From positions 1-64,000 of the forward strand of contig JAICXB010000011.1 of the NCBI GenBank assembly GCA_025980765.1: a DNA stretch of 64,000 nt, written 5' to 3'. Shown in pieces: positions 43,077 through 51,292 of this stretch; the first letter of the stretch is position 1; every line of letters starts with the position of its first letter. The notes under the pieces are model-generated. The model saw only the letters and a list, made by a program, of their open reading frames with translations. It was not told where the DNA came from and searched no databases. Position numbers and translations under genes: made by a program. This stretch comes from Terriglobales bacterium. Lineage in GTDB: Bacteria > Acidobacteriota > Terriglobia > Terriglobales > Acidobacteriaceae.

Positions 43077-44285
43077 TTGTCAGTCATTCGCAAACAATTC
43101 GCGCTTCCGATTTTCATGCTGGCGCTGGCGGGTTTGGCCGCGGCCCAGACGCAGAGCGCGTCGAAGGTCTATCGCGACGGCAACTCCTGGGTGGAGGAGA
43201 TCACGGGCACGCTCCCGGCGTCGCATCTCATCAAAATCCATACCGATGTCGGCAGCGTGAGTGTGACCGGCGCGCAGCAGCCCAACATCACCTACACGAT
43301 TCGCAAGCGGATCAATGACTTCTCGGAAGCGCGCGCCCGCCGTGAATTCGATGCCGTGAAAATCATCGCCCGGCGCGATGGTGACGCAGCCTTTTTTGGC
43401 GGAGAAGGGCCGGGGAACGGCCGACGCGGGTCGATCGAGTTCAATATCGTGACTCCGCGTAACGTTGACCTGGTCAGAGCCAAGACCGATGGCGGCAGTC
43501 TGCAGTTTTCCCATCTTTCTGGACGAGTTGAGACCGAGTCCGGCGGCGGCAGCGTTTCGCTCGACGATATTGGCGGCGCTGTGAATGGAAGCACCGGCGG
43601 CGGCAATGTCACCGTCGGCAATGTCGCCTCGGACCTGACGGTACGCACCGGCGGCGGCCGGGTGAACATCAATTCCGTTGGCGGCAGGCTCAACGCGTCT
43701 ACCGGCGGCGAAACCGTGCGGGTACAAACCGTCAAACATGACGCCATCATCGAGACCGGAGGCGGCAATATCGGAGTGCAGGAGGTCGGCGGCGATTTGC
43801 ATGCCTCCACTGGCGGAGGCAACATCGAAATCGGCAACGTCGCCGGACTGATGGATGTCGAGACCGGTGGCGGCAGCATTCGCCTCAGCGGTGGCAAGGG
43901 ACCGATCAAGGCACAGACCGGCAGCGGCAGCATTCACTGCTTCAAAGTCACTCGCAGCGTGCGCGCCGAAACCGGCGCCGGCCCGATCACCGCCGAGTTC
44001 ATGACTATGAACGGCCAGTTCAGCGATTCCACGCTCGATACGGGCGTGGGTGACATCGTGGTCTATCTTCCGTCTGATCTGAAAGTCAGCATTCATGCCA
44101 GTATTGATGTGGCCACCGCGAAAGATGCCATTCGCAGCGATCTGCCGGGAATCCAGATTCACTCGGAGGGCGGCGACTATGGTCCGCGCGAGATGTCGGC
44201 AGAAGGCGACTTGAACGGCGGCGGACCCATGCTGAAGCTGCATACCTCGACCGGCAAGATCCAGTTCATCGCGCTGAAGAAGTAG
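43077..44285 (+). CDS. secreted DUF4097-type beta-helix protein
   Basis: A 402-residue exported protein with a signal peptide (about 1-23, LAGLAAAQ). TTG 43077 is used because GAGGA (43064-43068) is 8 bases upstream and the signal peptide needs these codons. The body is a right-handed beta-helix-like array of about ten turns with the pattern V-x-T-G-G-G-x-I/V (for example GSTGGGNVTVGNVASDLTV, ETGGGNIGVQEVGGDLHA). It corresponds to DUF4097/DUF4098 putative adhesins. In many bacteria these lie with anti-sigma and stress genes, as here. Confidence 0.92.
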   Translation: MSVIRKQFALPIFMLALAGLAAAQTQSASKVYRDGNSWVEEITGTLPASHLIKIHTDVGSVSVTGAQQPNITYTIRKRINDFSEARARREFDAVKIIARRDGDAAFFGGEGPGNGRRGSIEFNIVTPRNVDLVRAKTDGGSLQFSHLSGRVETESGGGSVSLDDIGGAVNGSTGGGNVTVGNVASDLTVRTGGGRVNINSVGGRLNASTGGETVRVQTVKHDAIIETGGGNIGVQEVGGDLHASTGGGNIEIGNVAGLMDVETGGGSIRLSGGKGPIKAQTGSGSIHCFKVTRSVRAETGAGPITAEFMTMNGQFSDSTLDTGVGDIVVYLPSDLKVSIHASIDVATAKDAIRSDLPGIQIHSEGGDYGPREMSAEGDLNGGGPMLKLHTSTGKIQFIALKK

Positions 44286-44302
44286 CAGACACAGCACTGG
44301 GA

Positions 44303-44421
44303 GAAAATCGTTTCGGGTTTCAAGTTTCAGGTTTCGGCAAAGCCGCCCATCAGCAGAATCGGTTAAGACTGAATCCGAGTCTGCGAAACAGAACCTGAAA
44401 CTCGAAACTTGAAACGCATTT
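44303..44421. repeat. palindromic element, GTTTC/GAAAC family (copy 3)
   Basis: Left arm 44303-44337 (AAAATCGTTTCGGGTTTCAA...), right arm 44384-44421 (...ACTTGAAACGCATTT). It lies between the DUF4097 and PDZ genes and closely matches the inner arms at 21371-21475. Confidence 0.92.
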
Positions 44422-44432
44422 AAGGATTTTTT

Positions 44433-45650
44433 ATGAAGCACACATGTATGACGGTAATTTTGGCACTCGGGACGATGCCGCTGATCGCGCAGACCCCGAG
44501 GACGCCAAAGCCCCCGGCACCTCCTCACGCCTACGTTTTCGAAGCTGATAGCGCCAGCGGCAACTCTTCTTATCTCGGCGTTGAAATCAACGACATCTCC
44601 GGCGACCGCGCGCAAGAGCTCAAGCTCAAAGACGATCGCGGCGTCGAGGTAACTGAAGTCGACCAAGACGCGCCCGCAGGCAAATCCGGGTTGAAGGAAC
44701 ATGATGTCATTCTCGGTTTCAACGGCACGGCGGTTCAAAGCGCGGAGCAGTTCAAGCGCCTGATGCGCGAAACTCCCGCAGGGCGCACGGTAGCGCTCGA
44801 TATCAGCCGCGACGGTCAGCCGCAGAGCCTGAAGGTGACGCTGGCCAGTCGCCGGAAGTATATGCCCAAGATTGCCACGGGAAATCTCCCAAAGGTGTGG
44901 TCGTTTGAGTCGCCTGACATGGCAATGATGCCGCCAATGCCGGCCATGCCGGATTTCCCGCACGTGTGGAATGACACCGCCATCACGCGCGTCTATCGTT
45001 CCATTTCGGGAGTGACCATCGAAAACCTGAGCCCGCAGCTGGGAGATTACTTTGGGGTGAAGAACGGGGAAGGCATGCTGGTCCGCTCAGTGCAGAAGGG
45101 CAGTCCGGCGGATTCGGCGGGGCTGCGTGCCGGCGATGTGATCGTTCGCGTCGACGACCAGAAGATCGCCGACCATTCTGACCTCGCCGACGCGCTGCGC
45201 AATGCGAAGAACGGAAAAGCCAATGTCGTCATCGTCCGTGACAAACATGAGCAGACACTCTCGATCGCGGTGACCCCGCGCAAGGGGCGGGACAGCTCCG
45301 CGCTGAGCGAACAGGATGTCCCCGATCTCGAGGCCGCTATGGACTCGGCGGCTGACGCGCTGGACAGCGTTGAACCCGCGGTCGAGCAGAGCGCTTCCAT
45401 CGCAACCGCCGAGGCTGCGAAAGCCCTGGAACTCAGCCAGAAGCAGGCCGCCGAGGCGATGTCGAAGGGCTGCAAGGAAGCCCAGCGACAACTGGCCGCC
45501 AATCGCGGCGAAATCAATCGGCACATGCGTGAGGCCATGAAGCAGGCCTCAGACAGCATAAGGGCCTATGGTCCGGAGCTGCAGAAAGCCATGCACGACA
45601 TGCAGGAAGAACTGCAGCACATCCAGATCGATTTCGACGATATGCAATAA
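44433..45650 (+). CDS. exported protein with two PDZ domains
   Basis: A 405-residue exported protein with signal peptide 1-20 (MPLIAQ end). PDZ 1 is about 45-135 (YLGVEINDISG...GVEVTEVDQDAPAGKSGLKEHDVILGFNG). PDZ 2 is about 190-285 (ISGVTIENLSPQLGDYFGVKNGEGMLVRSVQKGSPADSAGLRAGDVIVRVDD). A helical tail (300-405) follows. There is no protease domain or catalytic triad, so it probably binds peptide ends in the periplasm. AAGGA precedes the ATG. It is the fourth gene of the sigma/anti-sigma/DUF4097 row. Confidence 0.93.
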   Translation: MKHTCMTVILALGTMPLIAQTPRTPKPPAPPHAYVFEADSASGNSSYLGVEINDISGDRAQELKLKDDRGVEVTEVDQDAPAGKSGLKEHDVILGFNGTAVQSAEQFKRLMRETPAGRTVALDISRDGQPQSLKVTLASRRKYMPKIATGNLPKVWSFESPDMAMMPPMPAMPDFPHVWNDTAITRVYRSISGVTIENLSPQLGDYFGVKNGEGMLVRSVQKGSPADSAGLRAGDVIVRVDDQKIADHSDLADALRNAKNGKANVVIVRDKHEQTLSIAVTPRKGRDSSALSEQDVPDLEAAMDSAADALDSVEPAVEQSASIATAEAAKALELSQKQAAEAMSKGCKEAQRQLAANRGEINRHMREAMKQASDSIRAYGPELQKAMHDMQEELQHIQIDFDDMQ

Positions 45651-45692
45651 GAGCGATAGGCGATAGGCGATAAGCGGTAGGCAATAAGCAGA
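45651..45692. repeat. GCGATAAGC repeat arm
   Basis: Iterated GCGATAGGCGATAAGC-type units start directly at the stop of the PDZ gene (TAA at 45648-45650). Only one orientation is seen here. The same motif flanks the next three gene ends. Confidence 0.8.
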
Positions 45693-45855
45693 GGCCGAAT
45701 ACGATGCCTGTGCGTCCGGCGCACAAGCCCGCTGACGCGTCGCAAGCTCAGGGATGGCTTCCTCTACCCGCTTCCGATTCACAACGTCCAGAAAGTCCAC
45801 TTAGTCAATACTCGACAGTTCGCCAGCCGAACCCCAGGGTTTAGACTAGTTACAG

Positions 45856-46266
45856 ATGCAAAGCAAAATAATCGTCCTAGGCCTTCTGATAGCCACATTC
45901 GGCTTTGCCCAATCCTCGAGCGCGCCTGCTCGCAAATCTCATCACGCGTCGATGCCTGGAGGGGAGCGCACCATGCGGGGATGCGTCAGCAAGAATGAAG
46001 ACCCCAGCGGGGGGTTCCTGCTTGAGACTGCTCGCGGCCATCACGTAAAGCTCAACTCGCTCGAAGACCTCACCAACCACGTAGGTCAGGAAGTCAAAGT
46101 CAGCGGCGGTTTTGTGGATGCGAAAGATCCTGACGACGAGTCTTCGCCTTCGGGATCCCTGACCAACCCAGGAAGCGCTTCGACGGCCAAATCCAACCCC
46201 AATCGAGAGTTCAAAGTGGTGAAGCTCGAAGTAGTGTCCGCGACCTGCTCCGCGAAGAAGCGATAG
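45856..46266 (+). CDS. small exported protein, OB-fold-like (DUF5818-like)
   Basis: A 136-residue exported protein. Signal peptide 1-18 (IATFGFAQ). The core reads MRGCVSKNEDPSGGFLLETARGHHVKLNSLEDLTNHVGQEVKVSGGFV...EFKVVKLEVVSATC, a short beta-barrel pattern seen in DUF5818-like proteins of Acidobacteriota. The function is unknown. The stop codon TAG belongs to the first GCGATAGGCG unit of the following repeat. Confidence 0.8.
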   Translation: MQSKIIVLGLLIATFGFAQSSSAPARKSHHASMPGGERTMRGCVSKNEDPSGGFLLETARGHHVKLNSLEDLTNHVGQEVKVSGGFVDAKDPDDESSPSGSLTNPGSASTAKSNPNREFKVVKLEVVSATCSAKKR

Positions 46267-46439
46267 GCGATAAGCAACAAGCGATTAGCAAACCCAAAAA
46301 CAAAAGCCTTACCACGGATTTCACGGATAGCCACGGATTCACACGGATATTTTTCTTGCTAACTAATCATCCTGATCCGTGTGATCCGTGAAATCCATGG
46401 TAGAGCTGTTGGTTTTGCTTTTGCTTATCGTTGCTTGTT
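46262..46439. repeat. nested palindromes: GCGATAAGC outer, CACGGAT inner (copy 2)
   Basis: Left side: GCGATAGGCGATAAGCAAC... then CAAAAGC, then CACGGAT units (46313-46349). Right side: ATCCGTG units (46375-46392), then GGTAGAGC, GCTTTTGCTTATCGTTGC and TTGTTA (46439). All layers are mirrored. It spans exactly from the stop of one gene to the stop of the opposing gene. Confidence 0.92.
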
Positions 46440-46668
46440 ACAGCGTCATCCAGATGCGCGCGATCGAAAACAGGCAGATAAAGATTCCCAGTCCGAAGTA
46501 CACGTTTTGGCAGGTGGCTTCGCTGGGAGGCTCGGGAAGATAGACGCCACGGTTGCGGAAGAACGAGGCAAGCGCATGCTCGCGCTCCAGCATGAAGTCG
46601 GCAATTGGACGATGAAAAAGGGCGACGATCAACCCAAGTACCAGCCGGGAGAAGTCCACCACCATCAT
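46438..46668 (-). CDS. small membrane protein, hypothetical
   Basis: A 76-residue protein with two hydrophobic segments (VVDFSRLVLGLIVALFH and NVYFGLGIFICLFSIARIWMTL). A charged middle, LEREHALASFFRNRGVYLPEPP, separates them. ATG 46668 or 46665 is chosen because the longer frame upstream comes from the repeat. No family was recognised. The TAA stop lies in the repeat arm. Confidence 0.6.
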   Translation of the reverse strand: MMVVDFSRLVLGLIVALFHRPIADFMLEREHALASFFRNRGVYLPEPPSEATCQNVYFGLGIFICLFSIARIWMTL

Positions 46669-46731
46669 GGAGCGAGTTTTAACGATTGTGCCGAGGTGAC
46701 TCAATCGGGCGAAGGACTTAATTCGAGAGCG

Positions 46732-46943
46732 CGCAATAAGCAATACGCGATAAGCAACAAGCAAAGAACAAGAGCAACACCAAAAGCTCTACCACGGATT
46801 TCACGGATTTTACGGATCACACGGATGAAAACATCAACTAGCGAAAATATCCTGTTAATCCATGCTATCCGTGAAATCCGTGGTAGAGATTTTGCTTTTG
46901 GGTTTGCCTTTTGCTTATTGCCTATCGCCTATTGCTTATCGCT
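46732..46943. repeat. nested palindromes: GCGATAAGC outer, CACGGAT inner (copy 3)
   Basis: The architecture is the same as at 46262-46439. Outer arms are GCAATAAGCAATACGCGATA (46733) and TTGCTTATTGCCTATCGCC (from 46912). Middle layer CAAAAGCTCTACC / GGTAGAGATTTTG; inner CACGGAT / ATCCGTG. It runs to the stop of the zinc-ribbon gene on the minus strand, supplying the TAA in GCGATAAGC. Confidence 0.93.
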
Positions 46944-47607
46944 TTTTCTTCCTCGCCATCGATGCCGCGAAGATCCCGCCTGCGGAGGAGAGCAACAGGA
47001 ACGCTACCAGGAACAGGAACATGCTGAATGCGACGATGAAGGCCAGACCTTCGGGCGTCTGCATCCATAGCGCCAATGCGTGGGCGCGCGGATCGTGATT
47101 GTTTGCCGCAGCCTGTTCCAGCACCGAGCGCAGTGTCGCCCGAATCTGCTCGCCCTGATGCATGATTACGGTCGCAATCGTCAGGTAGGCGGAGGTAAAG
47201 ATGGCGAAAAAAACAAAGCCCAGCAGTCCGGCCAAGGCTCCCACTTTGGCTGCGATGCTTGCCGGCAGCAGGAACAGCGATGTTCGCCGGATGTAGAGAT
47301 TCACTGCCAGCCAGCCTCCGCCCAACATCCAAAGTGGGAAGAAATTGAAGAGGATCGGAAGCATTGTCGCCACTGCCATGGCAAATCCCGCCGCGCTCGC
47401 CGATGGCAGCGCGTGTCGCCAGTTCACCCGGATGCCGGCCGCGCTGGCCAGCAGGTTGTCCGCGCTGGAACTGCCGCCTTCGGTAGCGGTCGCGGGAGCG
47501 GCGGCCATGAATGACTCCGGAACCCGCACCTGCGGCGCGCCACATTGACTGCAATAAGCCGTGTCCGCGGTGATCACCGCACCGCAACGATGACAGGTTT
47601 GCTCCAC
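46936..47607 (-). CDS. zinc-ribbon membrane protein (YIP1-like)
   Basis: A 223-residue protein. The N-terminal zinc ribbon has C5-x2-C8 (CHRC) and C19-x2-C22 (CSQC). A linker follows, then four or five membrane helices (about 72-215: MLPILFNFFPLWMLGGGW, AGLLGFVFFAIFTSAYLTIATV, IVAFSMFLFLVAFLLLSS). The arrangement resembles DUF805/Yip1-like bacterial zinc-ribbon membrane proteins. The function is unknown. Confidence 0.82.
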   Translation of the reverse strand: MEQTCHRCGAVITADTAYCSQCGAPQVRVPESFMAAAPATATEGGSSSADNLLASAAGIRVNWRHALPSASAAGFAMAVATMLPILFNFFPLWMLGGGWLAVNLYIRRTSLFLLPASIAAKVGALAGLLGFVFFAIFTSAYLTIATVIMHQGEQIRATLRSVLEQAAANNHDPRAHALALWMQTPEGLAFIVAFSMFLFLVAFLLLSSAGGIFAASMARKKKR

Positions 47608-47663
47608 CAGTCGAACTTAACCCACTGGGAATCATGGGTGCAAGGCGGCCGATTCGGCCAGCA

Positions 47664-47757
47664 TTCAGTAATCAGTTTTCAGTTCTCAGTATTAAGCGCC
47701 ACGCCGGTCGAGAACTGATAACTGAGAACTGACGACTGAGAACTGACACACAACTGA
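47664..47757. repeat. palindromic element, CAGTTCTCAGT family (copy 1)
   Basis: Left arm ATTCAGTAATCAGTTTTCAG TTCTCAGT (47664-47690), right arm AGAACTGATAACTGAGAACT and further ACTGA units (47710-47757). It lies in the divergent space upstream of the VPS10-like gene, up to 14 bases from its start. A single arm recurs at 51265. Confidence 0.88.
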
Positions 47758-47770
47758 TAGAATTTCGCCC

Positions 47771-50700
47771 GTGCTCACCCGAACTCGCCTGTTGTGTGCC
47801 TTGCTTGCTCTGTTCGTCTCCACTTTCCTCATTGTCAACGCGCATGCGCAGCGCCTCGATCCCGCGCTTTACTCGGGATTGCGTTGGCGAATGGTTGGGC
47901 CATTTCGCGGAGGACGAACTGTTTCTGTCGCCGGCATTGCAGGCCAGCCGAACGTCTATTACTTCGGCTCGGTTGGCGGCGGCGTTTGGAAGACGACGAA
48001 TGGTGGAGTCACCTGGAACCCGATCTTCGATGCCGAGCCGGTCGCCTCGATTGGCGCCATTGCCATCGCGCCATCGGATCCCAACATTATTTATGTTGGC
48101 TCCGGCGAGCCCGACCTTCGCTCCGATCTCTCGACTGGCAATGGGATGTACAAGAGCACAGATGCGGGCGCGACCTGGCAGCATATCGGCCTCGATGACT
48201 CACGGCAGATTGCGCGCATCGTTGTCGATCCGAAAGATGCCAACGTCGTGCTCGTCGCTGCGGTGGGTCACGCATACGGACCGAATGCCGAGCGTGGAGT
48301 TTTCAAATCCAGCGATGGCGGCAAGAGCTGGAAGAAGGTCCTATATAAGGATGAGAAGACCAGCGCCATTGATCTGGCTGCCGACCCTGACAATCCCGGA
48401 ACCCTGTATGCCGCTCTCTGGCATGTGCAGCGTCCGCCCTGGAGCCAATACCCTCCCGACAATGGCGCCGGCGCGATCTTTCGCTCGACCGATGAAGGCG
48501 AAACCTGGGCTCCGCTCACCGCAAGCGGCCTGCCCCAGACCGATTGGGGGCGCGTCGGCGTTGCCGTCGCGCGCGGCTCCGGTGGCAAACGGGTTTATGC
48601 CCTGATCGACACCCCGAAAGATCCCAAGCAGGCTGGCTTTTTTCGTTCGGACGATGCCGGCGCGAGCTGGTCTCGAATTGGAACTGACTCTCGCATCCTC
48701 GGCCGACTGTGGTATTTCGGCGAAGTCGATGTCGATCCCAGGAACCAGGATGTTATTTACCTTCCCAACGTCTCGCTGTATCGCAGCGAAAATGCGGGCA
48801 AGGACTGGCAGGCGATCAAGGGCGCGCCGGGTGGCGACGACTATCACGCGCTGTGGATCGACCCCAGCAATCCGGCGCGGATGATCGTCGGCAGCGACCA
48901 GGGGGCGACCATCAGCGTCGATGGCGGCAAATCCTGGAGCTCCTGGTACAACCAGCCGACCGCGCAGTTTTATCACGTGATCACCGATAATGAATTTCCC
49001 TACCGCATTTACGGCTCGCAGCAGGACAGCGGCACCGTGTCCATCGCCAGCCGCAGCGACTACGGCTCGATCAGCTTCCGCAATTGGTACTCGATTGGCG
49101 CCGGGGAGAGCGGCTATATTGCTCCCGATCCTACCGACGCGAACACCGTGTATGGCGGCGATCCCTACGGGCCGGTGCTGCGCTTCGATCGCGTCACCGG
49201 GCAAACGCAGAATGTGTCGCCGTTGCCGGCAGCGGCCTTTGGCACGGAGATGCCCCAACGCAAGCTGCGCGCCACCTGGACTTCGCCCATTGTGATCTCG
49301 CCGCGCGACTCGCACACGGTCTATTTCGGCTCCCAGTTTCTGCTGCGCTCCACCGATCGCGGCATGAGCTGGCAACAGATCAGTCCTGACCTCACTGGAG
49401 CCGCTGCCAACACCACTGGGAAAAAGAGCGGTCCGCCGACTTTGACCACAGCGAAAGCAAGCGGCTACGGCGTGATCTACACCATTGCGCCGTCACCGCT
49501 GGATGAGAACGTGATCTGGACCGGAAGCGACACCGGCATCATCAACCTGACGCGCGACGGCGGAAAGACCTGGAACAACGTCACGCCACCAGGCCTGAGC
49601 GACTGGAGCAAGATCAGCCAGATCGATGCTGGGCATTTTGATGCAGGAACAGCCTACGCTGCGGTCGATCGTCATCGTCTCGACGACATGGCTCCCTACG
49701 TGTATCGCACGCACGACTACGGCAAGACCTGGACGAAGATAAGCGGCGACATCGCTGCGAGTGCTTTTGTGCGCGCAGTCCGCGAAGACTCTGTGCGGAA
49801 AAGCCTGCTCTTTGCCGGGACTGAATCAGGGGTTTATTTCTCCGTCGATGATGGAGACCACTGGAATCCGCTGCAACTGAATCTACCGATCACTCCGATT
49901 CACGATCTCGTCGTCAAGAACAACGACCTGGTAGTCGCGACCCATGGCCGTTCGTTCTGGGTGCTCGACGACATCTCGCCGCTGCGCGAGGTCGACGATC
50001 TCGATTATTCGGTGCACCACGATGCCAATGGCGATTGGGCCAACAGCATCAAAACCCAGTTTCTTTTTACCCCCTCCCCGGCTTTTCGGGTACGGCGCAG
50101 CGTAAACGCTGACACTCCGTTGCCCCCTGAGGAACCTCAGGGGCAAAATCCTCCGGCCGGCGCAATCATCTACTACGCCTTGTTGCGCGCACAACAAAGT
50201 GGCGACGTCGATTTAGAGATCCTTGACTCGTCCAATCGGGTAGTCCGACGTTATTCCAGCAATGATCGTCCCGAAGCGCAAAGCTCGGCTCCCGCATTTC
50301 CAAATTACTGGTTGCCAACACCGGAAATACCTTCATCGACGCGAGGAATGCATCGCTTCGTTTGGGATCTGCGCTATCAGCCCCCAACTACTGCCGGCGG
50401 CTATTCGATGGCAGTTGCGAATCAGAAAACAGAACCGATACCACTAGGTCCACTGGTTGCTCCCGGAACATATCGGGTTCGACTCACCGCGAACGGGCAG
50501 CAGTACGAGAAGCCGATTGAGGTACGCTCTGATCCGCGCGTAAAGACCACGCCCGAGGCATTCCAGCAGCAGTTCGCTCTGGCAAAGCGCTTGTATGACG
50601 GACTCCAGCAAGCCAGCCAGGCAATGCACGAGATCGCCGATCAGCGCGGGCGCCTAAAGCAACAGCCCAATCCCGATTTGGAACGCAAGCTCGCGGCCAT

Positions 50701-50908
50701 TGCAGGTGCAGGACGCGGTGAGGAAGAGGAAGGCGGAGCGCCATCGACTCAGCCCAGCTTGCGCCAGGTGAGCGGCGCATTGTCGCATCTGCTGGGAGTG
50801 GTAGAAAGCGCCGACGATGCGCCCACGCAGCAAGCGACCGAAGCGGCCGAGGAGGCATTGCACCAGTTAGCTACGCTGCTCGGTGAATTCAAGCAGCTGA
50901 AGCATTGA
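47771..50908 (+). CDS. VPS10/sortilin-like exported beta-propeller protein
   Basis: A 1,045-residue exported protein from GTG 47771. Signal peptide residues 1-26 (LIVNAHAQ). Residues 30-700 are a sortilin-type propeller with many Asp-box motifs (KTTNGGVTWNP, KSTDAGATWQH, KSSDGGKSWKK, RSTDEGETWAP, RTHDYGKTWTK, SVDDGDHWNP) and ends ATHGRSFWVLDD. A beta domain follows (about 770-900, MHRFVWDLRYQPP). The C-terminal helical region (910-1045) has AxxLY-type repeats. Such proteins are common in Acidobacteriota and Bacteroidota and are annotated as glycosyl hydrolase/BNR; no catalytic residues are recognisable. No ribosome-binding site is clear. Confidence 0.9.
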   Translation: MLTRTRLLCALLALFVSTFLIVNAHAQRLDPALYSGLRWRMVGPFRGGRTVSVAGIAGQPNVYYFGSVGGGVWKTTNGGVTWNPIFDAEPVASIGAIAIAPSDPNIIYVGSGEPDLRSDLSTGNGMYKSTDAGATWQHIGLDDSRQIARIVVDPKDANVVLVAAVGHAYGPNAERGVFKSSDGGKSWKKVLYKDEKTSAIDLAADPDNPGTLYAALWHVQRPPWSQYPPDNGAGAIFRSTDEGETWAPLTASGLPQTDWGRVGVAVARGSGGKRVYALIDTPKDPKQAGFFRSDDAGASWSRIGTDSRILGRLWYFGEVDVDPRNQDVIYLPNVSLYRSENAGKDWQAIKGAPGGDDYHALWIDPSNPARMIVGSDQGATISVDGGKSWSSWYNQPTAQFYHVITDNEFPYRIYGSQQDSGTVSIASRSDYGSISFRNWYSIGAGESGYIAPDPTDANTVYGGDPYGPVLRFDRVTGQTQNVSPLPAAAFGTEMPQRKLRATWTSPIVISPRDSHTVYFGSQFLLRSTDRGMSWQQISPDLTGAAANTTGKKSGPPTLTTAKASGYGVIYTIAPSPLDENVIWTGSDTGIINLTRDGGKTWNNVTPPGLSDWSKISQIDAGHFDAGTAYAAVDRHRLDDMAPYVYRTHDYGKTWTKISGDIAASAFVRAVREDSVRKSLLFAGTESGVYFSVDDGDHWNPLQLNLPITPIHDLVVKNNDLVVATHGRSFWVLDDISPLREVDDLDYSVHHDANGDWANSIKTQFLFTPSPAFRVRRSVNADTPLPPEEPQGQNPPAGAIIYYALLRAQQSGDVDLEILDSSNRVVRRYSSNDRPEAQSSAPAFPNYWLPTPEIPSSTRGMHRFVWDLRYQPPTTAGGYSMAVANQKTEPIPLGPLVAPGTYRVRLTANGQQYEKPIEVRSDPRVKTTPEAFQQQFALAKRLYDGLQQASQAMHEIADQRGRLKQQPNPDLERKLAAIAGAGRGEEEEGGAPSTQPSLRQVSGALSHLLGVVESADDAPTQQATEAAEEALHQLATLLGEFKQLKH

Positions 50909-50932
50909 TTGCAGCCGCTGCCCCAATTGAAA

Positions 50933-51110
50933 TGTCATCCTGAGGCCGAAGGCCGAAGGACCTTCTGAGACATAATCGGACTGAAGCGGCGGTTGTGCGG
51001 CTCTTCAAGCACCAATCAGGTGCTCACGTAACGAGGCCGAAGATCCCTACTCGCTTCATCATCCCATACACGTCGCAGTAGGTCCTTCGGCTGCGCCTCA
51101 GGATGACACC
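50933..51110. repeat. palindromic element, TGTCATCCTGAG family (copy 2)
   Basis: TGTCATCCTGAGGCCGAAGG (50933) with GGACCTTCTGAG, and the mirrored right end GGTCCTTCGGCTGCGCCTCA then GGATGACACC (51081-51110). The centre carries inner arms around GGCTCTTCAAGCACC. This element and the arm below fill most of the 384-base gap after the VPS10-like gene. Confidence 0.92.
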
Positions 51111-51264
51111 TGAAGATAATGGCGCCAACTTGATGAATAATGCAGGTGAAGACGTGCCTAACACTTGTCGCCCGTGGTCATAATCTTTGTTCATTGGTTT
51201 CATAACCTCGCTTTTGGCCAGGTCAGGAACTGAGCGTGAGACATGCTATTCATGCTGTTGTTTC

Positions 51265-51290
51265 TGACGACTGACGACTGACAACTGCTT
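51265..51290. repeat. solitary arm of the CAGTTCTCAGT family
   Basis: CTGACGACTGACGACTGACA then ACTG, ending 3 bases before the next start codon. The partner arm is missing. The sequence right before this start therefore comes from a repeat and holds no ribosome-binding site. Confidence 0.7.
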
Positions 51291-51292
51291 CC

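Noticed and set aside
43080-44963. 627-residue open frame on the minus strand
   Set aside because: It runs antisense to the DUF4097 and PDZ genes, which have signal peptides, ribosome-binding sites and family motifs; the minus frame has none.
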